From: Desmodus rotundus
Lineage: Eukaryota; Chordata; Mammalia; Chiroptera; Phyllostomidae
Assembly (NCBI RefSeq): GCF_022682495.2
Contig: NC_071396.1
Span: 23,557,735-23,621,734, forward strand
Direction of reading: 5' to 3'
Length of the DNA stretch: 64,000 nt
The number at the start of each line of letters is the position of its first letter. Within the stretch, counting starts at the first letter, position 1. Shown one piece after another: positions 55,263 to 64,000 of this stretch. Under the pieces are notes generated by a model. That model made no database searches. It had not been told where the DNA came from and was given only the letters and a program-made list of their open reading frames with translations. The translations under genes were made by a program, and so were the position numbers.

Positions 55263-57104
55263 TGGTGCTTCCTAATCACGTCCTGAGTCTGCAGGGACCT
55301 GTTCCTGGGGATGCAACGGTGACAGGCCTCACCTGCTTGGGTTGTTATGGGCCTGAACTGACCCTGAAGGTGAATCAAAAGATAAATAGGTCTATTGCAA
55401 GGATGCTGTTTCTTGATGGGAATGTCACTTGGTTGGTCGCTTTATTTACACATTTTGGGTTGTTTAAACCTCTGTATAAGTCTCTCATCATGTTCATCTA
55501 AGGGAGTACACAGGGCTGGGGACAAGGGAGCGCCGTGCAATCGGCAGTTTCTTTAAGGAAGTGTCACCTCCATGCTCTCCTCTGTTGTTTTCCCCGAACG
55601 TGGCCCACTTACCAGGCCTTGCCACATCCCAGACCAACTGCCCTGCACCCAACGGTCCCCAGTGCCACCAGGCCTTGATGGCAGTTGTGGGACCAGTGCG
55701 CACACTCCGACCTTTGGAGAGAGAGACTCTGGGAATTCTTTGTTGTCCTCATGCTCCAGGAGGACCTGTGCTCCGTGTCCTTGTGGCCCAGGGTTACTGC
55801 ACATTTCTACCTGTGGCTGTTGTAGCACTCCAAGGGTGTCAGCGCCCTCCTTTGCTGAAAGCCCTTGGGCCACCTGGCTGTCTCCATGTGAGGGAGGCTG
55901 TGGCCGACAGACTGCTGGGATGTTCTATAAAGTGGACAGTGGGAGATGGACTTAAGACGGCCCGAAATTTCACCGAAGGCTGCAGGAAACCCTTCCCTCT
56001 GCTCCGTGCCTACCCCCACTCTGTGATTCCTGCCGCGCCACCCCCGTGGGAGAGAAAAGCAAGGCTCCTGAGGGCCCAGGAATCGATCACCGCACACTAG
56101 TTTGGAAGTGCAGACTGCAAACGCAGAGTTAAGGTTTTTACTGGGGGAGCCAGGGCTGCGTTGCCGCCACAAGTACCTCTCGCACGTTTGGGTGACTTCA
56201 CCCTGGCGCCACCCAGCAGCCGCCCACCAAGCCCTCCCCACCAGCCCTTGGCCTCTCCCTGGAGCAGCTCACCATGTTTGCGATGACTTCTGTGACCCCA
56301 GCACTTCCTTCCCCCACAGAGGGGCTTTGTAGGCAGTGCTGCTGTTTGGATAAGTCAGTGAGTCACAGTGAGATTAGGCGTCTCTCTGATGTGCAGAGAA
56401 TGGCGTGTTGTGGGCTCTGGCTGCACCCCCTGCACCAGCGGGGACCCCACAGAGTCTCAGCGCTGCTTGTTTGCAAGGAAAGGGCGCCGATCCCGCGATG
56501 ACATGTGCTCTTGTTCCCATCACTGGTATCTCTGGCCTGGGGAGCCGGGAAGAAAATAATGATTAACTTTTCTTTCTCTGGTTGCTTTGGCAAAGCCGCC
56601 CTAAATTTCCCTTTTGTTCTGCTTGAGCGAATTATATCAGAAGGGAAGATTTCATCAGGACGAATGGATCAAGTCCCGTTTCCAGGCGCTCCAAGCCTGC
56701 CCCGTGGCCCCGCCTCTGCCCCCTCCCAGCGCACCAGCCCCAGGCTGGCTCCAGGCGCCCCTCCTGGCACTGGGGCCCGGGCAGCAGCTACAACACATGC
56801 TTTGTTTGGGGAGCCTGGGGAGGCCGTTGGCTACAAAAAAGTTCCTCCACTAACCGGGCTTGTCCTTGACATCTGGCATCTCTCCCAGGACCCCACTTTC
56901 CCCCAGTCCAACAGAATTTTGAATTAATGAAATTATAGTCCTTTGAAGTCACTTGACGATTCTCCTCTCCCAGGCTCAGATTACATTTGCCACTCAGCGT
57001 GTCTAGATGTCTCCGAGGCTTTTTTATGAGGGTCCCTGGTGGACATCCACGCTGGTGTTTTCCCAGGAGAACGTGACTCTGTTAGGACCTGCTGTCCTGG
57101 CAGA
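55263..57104. other. Non-coding sequence
   Basis: The 179-codon + frame at 55561-56100 and the 144-codon minus frame at 55807-56241 overlap and have no recognisable domain. The AT-richer segment 56555-56650 stands out from GC-rich surroundings. No gene is called. Confidence 0.45.
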
Positions 57105-57345
57105 GGGTGGCAAGACATTTGCACTTACTGAGAGGGTACCCTGCGCCCTGCACTGCCCTGGGCCTTTTATATTCATTTCCTCTAATATTTACAATAACCC
57201 CAAAGGTAAATAGTAAAAGCCTCATTTTTTTTTTTTTTTAATGAGGAGATCAGGGTTTTACGCGAAGTTACTCAGAATGTGGCAGAAGTTGGATTGGAAC
57301 CCATAACCCTCTGATGCAAAAGCCTGTGTCCCCCTAACGACTGAC
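57105..57345 (-). mobile_element. MIR SINE, antisense
   Basis: 'ccctgcactgccctgggcct', 'tttcctctaatatttacaat', 'aaccccaaaggtaaatagta', 'atgaggagatcagggtttta', 'gaagttactcagaatgtggc' and 'gttggattggaacccataac' follow reversed MIR. A run of 13 T has grown inside it at 57227-57239. Confidence 0.8.
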
Positions 57346-58245
57346 TGCATATTTACAACCCCACGAGGACAACAATTTCTGATGGCCGCGTCTGCAAATA
57401 TCACAATGACACGTGAAATTAGTCCTCAAAAAAATTAAATCAGTATGTGTTTCTTGCTTCTCAAGGGAGTCAGATAGAAGAAGCTGACCGGTTGATACAC
57501 AAATGCTTTTTCATCCTAAATGGTTCTGTTCCTTAAGCTAACATATGTTATACCATCAACCCCACCCTGACTCAAATATTGGGATTGTCACAGGGCCCAG
57601 AATCAGAAACACATGGAATTGAAGTCTTTCACTGCCCCTCCCACTCCTTTGCCCTCCCTGGGACTTTCCCTTTAGAAGGCTGGAAGTAAAATTCCCACCC
57701 AGTGCTTCCCACCCGCCCCCCTCGTTGGAGTCCACTGTTATTTGGATTATTTTCCATCCCGGGGCCTTAGGAGTCAAGGTCAGGACTGAGGCAAATACAC
57801 ACCCACGGAAGGAAAACAACCCCAAATGTGACCCAGATACTCCTGGATCTATTGACCAATTTTTAAAAATCCAAGGGTCAGAGCAGCGCGTTAAATGACA
57901 CCACAAGGATCAGCGGCAAATCCACACGGGGTGTCGCGACGCGGGACAAATGACCCGGTTTCTTCTGCAAGAGCCACGTGCAAAGGAAGTACAGGCAAAT
58001 GGGAGGGTGGGGTGCACGGGTGAAAAAGACTTCAGAGACGTCTCAACCACTCTGGGGGAACGGATCTTCTCTTTCTCACTCCTGAGTCAAGCACATGAAG
58101 TATGTAAAAAACAATGAGACACTTGGGGAAAGGCAGACACGGGGTCTAGGATGAAGTCAAGGGTTTACATTAATGTTTTAAAGATGGGATGCTAATTCTA
58201 TACGAGGATATGGTTTTAAAAACGACCTTTATCATATATGTAAAG
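57346..58245. other. Non-coding sequence
   Basis: No gene recognised. A small CpG-bearing patch ('gggtgtcgcgacgcgggaca') lies at 57929-57948. Confidence 0.45.
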
Positions 58246-58988
58246 CATGTCCAGAAAGTATCCAGCCATGTGCTATGAAACATAGAGACATTTATTGAAG
58301 AAGATACAAGATACAAGAAATATTGTACATGGGACAATGACGCCTCAGTCCCCTTCAAAGGAGGCACCTTGGGACCTGACACAGTTCTCCAATTGCTATC
58401 CGCTGCCCTGTCGTATTTTCCTGAATCTCATCGGCGGTCTGAAATGTCTTTCCTTTCAAAGGTGACTTTAGTTTTGGGAAAAGCCAGAAACAGCAGGGCC
58501 CCAAATCTGGGCTGTTGGGGGGCTGAGTCACCTGGGTCGTGGATCTTTGCTGATTGCAGCCCATGCATGTTCAACGTTCTCAGGTGTTCTACTTGTTGCA
58601 GGCTTTCTAGAACATGGATCCCTTTCAACAGATTCTCGACCATCTTTGAAGCATTTGTGCCACTTTTATTTGTGCTGCGCTCATTGCATCGTCCCTGAAA
58701 GCTTTCTGAATCATTTGCATAGTTTCTGTGGAAGAACGTTCAAGCTTAATGCAAATTTTGATGCAGATTTGTTGCTCTACCTGCTCATTTTCAATACGAC
58801 GGCCACACAGTACACATGCTCACTCAGTGGTGTTTACTGCCCCTACTGACTAGTGCAGTGATGTCGTCATTGTTCACACATGCGCACTCCACTCCACTCC
58901 ACTCTCCTTGGCCGTCAGGTTACACTGATGTCATGCAAACTATTCTCGTTATGTTAACAATGGCTGGACTTTTTCTGGCCATTGTTAA
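58246..58988 (-). mobile_element. Internally deleted mariner DNA transposon
   Basis: The terminal inverted repeats are 'catgtccagaaagtatccag' followed by 'ccatgt' at the left (58246-58271) and its diverged complement 'acaatggctggactttttct' followed by 'ggccattgtta' at the right (58957-58987). TA dinucleotides lie next to both ends. Between them is a transposase frame on the minus strand with its centre missing. The total is about 740 bp against about 1.3 kb for an intact mariner. Confidence 0.85.
58260..58835 (-). pseudogene. Mariner transposase, central deletion
   Basis: On the minus strand the N-terminal DNA-binding part is readable near 58820-58620: 'RRIENEQVEQQICIK', 'AFRDDAMSAAQIK' and 'WSRIC', with frameshifts. 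It jumps near 58550 straight to the C-terminal catalytic part 'TQVTQPPNSPDLGPC' followed by 'FWLFPKLKSPLKGKTFQTAD' (58535-58430), and on to 'GLRRHCPMYNIS' near the end. In mariners the SPDLAP block holds the last Asp of the DD34D triad. The first two catalytic Asp and the linker are lost here, so no active enzyme is possible. Confidence 0.85.
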
Positions 58989-59048
58989 TATATGGACATG
59001 TTCATACACATGAACATCTGGTATTTGCTTCAAAATGAGGTGGATTCA

Positions 59049-59290
59049 GCCCTGGCCAGTGTAGCTCAGTTTGTTGTAGCATCCTCCTTGTAACTGAAAG
59101 GCTGAGGGTTCGATCCTCGGTCAGGGCACACACCTAGGTTGCAGGCTCAATCCCCGGTCCTGGCGCATACTGGAAGCAACCAATTGATGCTCCTTTCTCA
59201 CATGGATGTTTCTCTCTCTCCCTTCATGTCTCCCTTCCTCTCTAAAAAGCAATGAAAAAAATGTCTTAGGATGAGGATAAAAAAATTAAA
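59049..59290 (+). mobile_element. Ves SINE, sense
   Basis: 'gccctggccagtgtagctca' head, A box 'tagctcagttt', B box 'ggttcgatcct', a second 'gcaggctcaatccccggtcc' block, 'accaattgatgctcctttct', 'cacatggatgtttctctctc', a CT-rich part and an A-rich tail. A possible TSD is 'gaggtggattca' (59037-59048) and 'gatgtgggttca' (59295-59306). Confidence 0.95.
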
Positions 59291-59306
59291 ATTGATGTGG
59301 GTTCAA

Positions 59307-60264
59307 ATTGATGTGCCATAGCTGGGTAGATAATTTTCAAGCCAGGCAATGGATATATTGGGTTATTGAACATTGTAATTTTGTATATGTTTTTATAATA
59401 AGAAGTTAAAAGACAAAAAACAAGGCAGACCTCTCCATACTCCATTTCTGATGGGTGACAGGAGAAGAGGGTGGAGAACTTTCACTTTGGATGGAGCCGA
59501 CCAGGTGGAGCAGCTCCTGGCCCAACCAGGAGTTTTTCGGGAAGGAGCAGCTGGGCTGAAGCAGCCAGGGCTCACTGAGGACTGATTGGAGGGAGGAAGA
59601 GCTGGTACTTTGGGGGGCAAAGAAGACAGTAATGGATAGGCATCACTGGAACAATGCGATCTAGGGAAAGCATTTCCACAAATTGAGTATCTGTATTTAT
59701 ACACAATTCCTGACTTTTTAGAACTAGCCGTAGCAATGTTCACAACCATCTTCCAAAGGAATGTGGGCAAAAGAATTGGGTACTAATGCAGAAATCCAAG
59801 GAAAAAAAGGTGTGAAGTGCATAAGAGAGGCCATGGATCATGGGAAGGAAATGGACCCTGGACGTGCCTGGCTCCGAATTGCTCCCACCTGCAAGCTGGT
59901 CTGGGTTCAGGGTGTGATGCAGGGCTGCCCGGCTGGTAAGGCCAGCTCTTTGTGAAACAGGCTTAAGAGTGGAGATTGACCATGAGCCTCAGCAAGGACT
60001 TGGGAAACTCCAGCAGGTGCAGAGGTCAGTGTGAATCCAAGTCAGAGGCGCAGGGGCCCGCTCCAGGAGAGGTAGGGTGGGCTGGCTGTAAAGGACAGGG
60101 CAGGCCCTGCTCACTGGCTCCTCTTGCTGCCTCTGGCCCTAACCCCTGGAGCTACCCTGCAGGCCCTCAGACTTCCCCAGCCTGAGGGGCAGGGAAGGGG
60201 TAAGAACCCCAGTGGTGAAGCTGGGGGAGGACTGCTTCTCACCATCCAGCCAGCAGGCTGGTGA
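59307..60264. other. Non-coding sequence
   Basis: No gene recognised. The minus-strand 125-codon frame at 59393-59770 has no domain. Confidence 0.45.
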
Positions 60265-60460
60265 CAGCTCCAGACAAGGGCTGTGGTTCCAACTGTCACA
60301 TTTAGGGGCCAGGTTGACACACCAGCTTGTTGGCTGGAGCCCTTCGGCAACTCACTCATGTTTCTCATCTGTGAAGCAGGGGAAAATAACGCCAATGGCA
60401 AAGTTTTCTTTCTGTGTGTATGAAGACTAAGTGAGATACTGTATGTAAAACACATGGCAA
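60265..60460 (+). mobile_element. MIR relic, sense
   Basis: 'cggcaactcactcatgtttc', 'tcatctgtgaagcaggggaa', 'aataacgccaatggcaaagt', 'gaagactaagtgagatactg' and 'tatgtaaaacacatggcaag' match the MIR core and 3' part. Confidence 0.7.
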
Positions 60461-61404
60461 GTCATATTATGTCATTACCAGGGAAGTTTAGGGACCCCGT
60501 GTGGGTTTCTGCTTTTCCTGAGAGCCGCTTCCTGTGGCTGCAATGATTGAAATGATTGCTGATGTTTCGAGGCAGGGGTTTGGGGGGCGGAATGAGCAGG
60601 CGCCTGTGAGGTGTGGGGGGCAAAATATGGGCCCCAGCACCAGGCACAGAGGAGGGAGGAACCCCTCTTTCTCCTCTTCCCAGTCTCTAGCTCTTGGATA
60701 AGATTTCTGGATCTCCCGATGTTCCTCTTGCTCAAAAATACTTCCTATTGCTTAACAAACACATACACAAAAGTTTCTTCTGTAACCCAGCCCTGCCTCC
60801 TCAACAATGTTATGAAGGAAGACGGTAATACCCACTTGGGAGAGCGGATGTAAAATTCAATGAGACAATATATGTGCAATTCTTGGAAAGCACTCAGCGT
60901 ATTGCAAATTCCTTTCCAAGAAAGCAAGTTGAGAAAAACAAAAATTAAAGGGACCGTTGCTCTCTGCCCTTAGGTGTCAGTTCAGCCATAGCAGTAAAGG
61001 CTTTGGAAAGTTGTAAATGACCTACGTGGGGTTAAAGGAACTCCAACTAAGTGTGTTACCAAGGATAAATGGCAAAGCATAATTTTTCATAGAAAAATCA
61101 AGTTATAAAATGATAAATGAAATATGACATTTCATATTCATTTGAAACCTTGCCCGATGCTACTATTAATGGCTGCATACATATAAAATATACATTTACA
61201 CTATACAAATCATAAGCATGATCCAGAGCTTCAGATAATTCACCTGCTTTGCAAAGAGCTGACTGCTGAGACCCTTTTATTTCTCAATTCCTTTTAATAC
61301 GCGAGGAAATGGGTGTTCTTCACCACACAGCTTGGGAAACACTGACCTCCAAACGTCATCTCTGTTGGTGGAGTTTATGGGATGGCTCCATAGACCAGCG
61401 AAGG
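60461..61404. other. Non-coding sequence
   Basis: No gene recognised. 'ggaagacggtaatacccact' followed by 'ttcaatgagacaatatatgt' and 'cttggaaagcactcagcgta' (60809-60903) may be one more MIR fragment. AT-rich at 61080-61210. Confidence 0.4.
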
Positions 61405-61410
61405 AGATAT

Positions 61411-61645
61411 TAAAAAAAATTTTTTTAAGATTTTATTTATTTACTTTTACAGAGAGGGGAAGGAAGGGAGAAAGACAGGGAGAGAAACATCAATGTGTGA
61501 GTGATACATGGTTCAGTTGCCTCTTGCACGCCCCCTACTGGGGACCTGGCCCACAACCCAAGCATGTGCCCTGACTGGGAATCAAACCAGCAACCTTTTG
61601 GTTTGCAGACTGGCACTCAATCCACTGAGCCCCATCGGCCAGGGG
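61411..61645 (-). mobile_element. Ves SINE, antisense (left arm of inverted pair)
   Basis: The minus-strand head is 'ccctggccgatggggctcag', followed by 'tggattgagtgccagtctgc', B box 'ggtttgattcc', 'ggttgtgggccaggtcccca', then CT-rich sequence. The T/A-rich 'taaaaaaaatttttttaaga' at left is the tail. A short 'gatatt' repeats at 61407-61411 and 61648-61654, possibly a partial TSD. Its head faces the head of the next copy. Confidence 0.95.
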
Positions 61646-61672
61646 GTGATATTTTAAATGAGTGATCTTTCA

Positions 61673-61898
61673 CCCTGGCCCAGTGGCTCAGTTGATTGGA
61701 ACATTGTCCCGTACACCGAAGGGTTGAGGGTTTGATTCCTGGTCAGGGCACATTCCTAGGTTTTGGGTTTGATTCCCGGTTGGGGCGCCTATGGGAAGCA
61801 ATTGATCCATGTTTCTCTCTCACATTGATGTTTCTCTCCCTCTCTTCCCCTCTCTCTAAAATCAATAAGCATGTGCTCAGGTGGGGATTAAATAAATA
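61673..61898 (+). mobile_element. Ves SINE, sense (right arm of inverted pair)
   Basis: 'caccctggcccagtggctca' head, 'gttgattggaacattgtccc', 'gggtttgattcctggtcagg', a second 'gtttgattcccggttggggc' block, 'gcaattgatccatgtttctc', 'tctctcacattgatgtttct', CT-rich sequence, and 'aaaatcaataagcatgtgct' with an (AAAT/AAAC)n tail. It is of the two-block subgroup, like the copy at 59049. Confidence 0.95.
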
Positions 61899-62129
61899 AA
61901 CAAACAAATACAATAGGTGCTCTTTCTGGCTCAAATCGTCTTCTACCTGATGAGTAAAACCAGGAAGAGCCCAAATAAAGAGAATTTTCTTGCGCCCATG
62001 TGAAGATAGACCTGAGGAGCCTGGCTGGTTTCCCAGCCTTCCCCTCCAGTGGCGGAGTGGCATTGAGGTGGACTCTTAGCACCCCTCAGAGGGGCAGGGG
62101 CAAAAGGGGTGCCTGCTAGGAAGCCCCCT
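61899..62129. other. Non-coding sequence
   Basis: The tail of the Ves merges into unique sequence. No other feature. Confidence 0.45.
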
Positions 62130-62345
62130 CGGGTACAGTGTGCACTGTGGCACCGAGCTGCCTGGCTGAGTCCCCAGCCAGTGACTTGGGCAAGTTTTTT
62201 TACATCTTTGGCCTCAATCTTCTTCCCTGTCAAGTGGGGGTGACAGTGGTCACACCTGACCGGGCTGCTGTGAGGATTCAGGGACGCGGTATCAGTGCAG
62301 TGCTTAGTAAAGTCCCTGGACCGTAGAACGTGTCGGTTCAATAAG
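62130..62345 (+). mobile_element. MIR SINE, sense
   Basis: 'gtgacttgggcaagtttttt', 'tacatctttggcctcaatct', 'tcttccctgtcaagtggggg', 'ggctgctgtgaggattcagg' and 'gtgcagtgcttagtaaagtc' are collinear with the MIR core and tail. Confidence 0.75.
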
Positions 62346-63599
62346 ATAAACTAAAGCAGAATCCTGCCATGTCAATGCCTGGGCTTTTGTCTCCATCGGC
62401 AAGCAGCTCAGGCGAACGCCCCACGCTGCCACTCCCAGGGCCCCAGCTCTGTCCTTAGATGCCCACAGAATTCTCACAGGTATCCGTGGCCACCGCTGAG
62501 CACAGCCAGGACAAACTTGGCCTTCGTGCAGGCAGAAACAGGGTTTTCAGTCTCCAACACAGTATTCTCTTACACCCCCCTGAACTGGCCGCTAGAAGTG
62601 GGTCAGTTCTATGAATGCCCTTCAGTCTCCCACAAAGCAGGGCGTGCTGGGTGTGTGAAAGTTCAGGCTGCGCCGCTGGGAACGGGGCACCCCGCGCTTT
62701 CCCGGGCTCTTCCCAGGCCTGCCCAAGAGCTTTCTTGTGCTCATTCGCCGGGTCATCGCACAAACGAGGCGGCTGGCTGACGCAGGTAGTCATCGCACAG
62801 GGCACACGGCCTGACATCATCGCAAAGTGGGGCTGGAGCTTCGCTTTCTCTCTCAGGGTTTCTAAAGTTACCGAGCAAGGCACGTGCTTCAGAGCCACTG
62901 AGAAAACCTGCACATTTTTTTTCTGTTTTTCCTACAAGATAGGAGGGAGTCACGGCTTCTTGTTCTCAACTGAGTTTCCCCCTTTTGCTCAAGAGTTAAC
63001 TAGAATCAGATCATCTTCATTTGACCTACATGACTTGAAATTCTGTACTTTCAATGGGGTCTGGATTGACGTTTCTGATCCCTGACAAAGTTTATTCTGC
63101 TGAATATTTGTGGAACAGGGAAGAATCCCAAATGTAGGATCCAAAGTTATTCCCGTAAGTTTTCCCAGCAAGACCCCTGATTTCCTGAACTTTGGTAGCT
63201 CATGTGTAAAATAAAAATGTAGTAGATGGTACATATTTCGCCAATGTGTGAGGATTCAGCAAGATAATGAAAGTCAACAACCTTTGCAAACTGTAATGTT
63301 GTCCAAATACAAACAGCCATTGTGTGTAGATAGTGGGCACTAGAAGTCCAGGCAGGATTAGGAGAAATAAAATATTTAACATAATATTTCAAAGCTCTGT
63401 CAGCACTCTCTCTTCTGGTGATTTCCAAACCTTTTCATCCATTATTATCAGCCTCCTAATGACCTCTATTTGGAATCATTTCCTTGACCATATAGAGTTA
63501 ATTTTAGTCAGTGTAGCCTCATCTTTCATAAAGTCTCCAGCGCTGGAATGTGTCCTTTCCCACCGTTGGTACAATTAGAAAAGTCAGTACACAGTCATT
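62346..63599. other. Non-coding sequence
   Basis: Frames of about 150 codons on both strands at 62455-63085 are antisense shadows of each other with no domain. AT-rich from 63000. No gene called. Confidence 0.45.
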
Positions 63600-63765
63600 T
63601 ATAAATGGAGAAGTCAGGACCAACTCTATAATTTGTAGACAGGGATGAAAAATGTAAATGTAAGTCCCTTGTTCAGAAAATTTGAAGTTTCAAGATAGCG
63701 ACAGCAGAGCATCCAACCAAGCATGGGGCCTTCCTTAGCCCAGGGTCCTAGGTGACAGATGCCAG
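63600..63765 (+). mobile_element. Interspersed repeat, family not assigned
   Basis: 'ttcagaaaatttgaagtttc', 'aagatagcgacagcagagca', 'tccaaccaagcatggggcct' and 'tccttagcccagggtcctag' resemble a common mammalian repeat ('aatttcaagatggcaacagcagagcattaaaccaagcacggggccc') that I cannot name. Confidence 0.4.
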
Positions 63766-64000
63766 CCCTGGGTGATGGCAGAACTCAGGAAGGTCACAGG
63801 CTGAGAGCAGGGAGGTGGGAAGGGGACCCTTGTGCTGAGCGACCATGTCCTCCGTAGCTAGTAGGAATTACCTACTTCTAACGCCCAGTTCAGATTCCTG
63901 AGATATTGAGGAAGTTAGAAGTGGATCTGTTGATGCAACAGCACGTATTAGGTGTCCACCCTGTGCAGAATCCTGAGCCACACCCTTAAGGAGTAGGGGG
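63766..64000. other. Non-coding sequence to window end
   Basis: No feature seen. 'acagcacgtattaggtgtcc' near 63940 may start another MIR/L2-type relic. Confidence 0.4.

Noticed and set aside
55561..56100. 179-codon open frame, plus strand
   Set aside because: Partly mirrored by a 144-codon antisense frame; no recognisable protein features.

Overview
This 64 kb window is nuclear DNA from a mammal, almost certainly a bat of the Yangochiroptera. The main evidence is about sixteen Ves-type SINEs on both strands. Their tRNA-like heads read 'gccctggc..gtgtagctcagt..gattgagc' and their tails are pyrimidine-rich and A-rich. The window also holds bat-type L1 and half-L1 (HAL1) sequence and a mariner relic. 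I saw no Helitron ends of the kind abundant in vespertilionid bats. That argues weakly for another yangochiropteran family, but the species cannot be fixed from sequence reading alone.

I found no host protein-coding gene, structural RNA gene or CpG island. Every long open frame examined either crosses a repeat or is a GC-biased frame with no recognisable domain, splice context or conserved motif. The window is therefore best read as intergenic DNA or the inside of a very large intron. The only recognisable coding remnants belong to mobile elements: L1 ORF1 and ORF2 pieces, a HAL1 ORF1, and a mariner transposase.

Layout. Positions 1-14.4 kb: old unique sequence with a MER5A-like element, one Ves, a MIR, a mariner-type MITE end, microsatellites and a 3 x 20 bp minisatellite. 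14.4-17.9 kb: an ancient L1 block with an antisense 3' end abutting sense ORF1 and ORF2, interrupted by another repeat and by a Ves with a perfect 16 bp target-site duplication (TSD). 17.9-28.1 kb: a possible LTR, L2 relics, two tandem antisense Ves, an old L1 3' end, and a Ves inserted inside a Ves. 28.1-30.4 kb: a 5'-truncated L1 with a perfect 15 bp TSD. 30.4-40 kb: sparse MIR, hAT and Ves relics. 40.1-42.4 kb: a near-complete HAL1 on the minus strand, inserted in older antisense L1 DNA. 42.4-58.2 kb: Ves and MIR relics, a long polypyrimidine tract and a G-quadruplex-type run. 58.2-59.0 kb: an internally deleted mariner. 59-64 kb: more Ves, including a head-to-head inverted pair, and MIR relics.

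Nothing here forms an operon or pathway. The history is layered retroposition, and the nesting order and TSDs give relative ages. Names of old repeat families were assigned by eye; those given low confidence need a RepeatMasker-type comparison.
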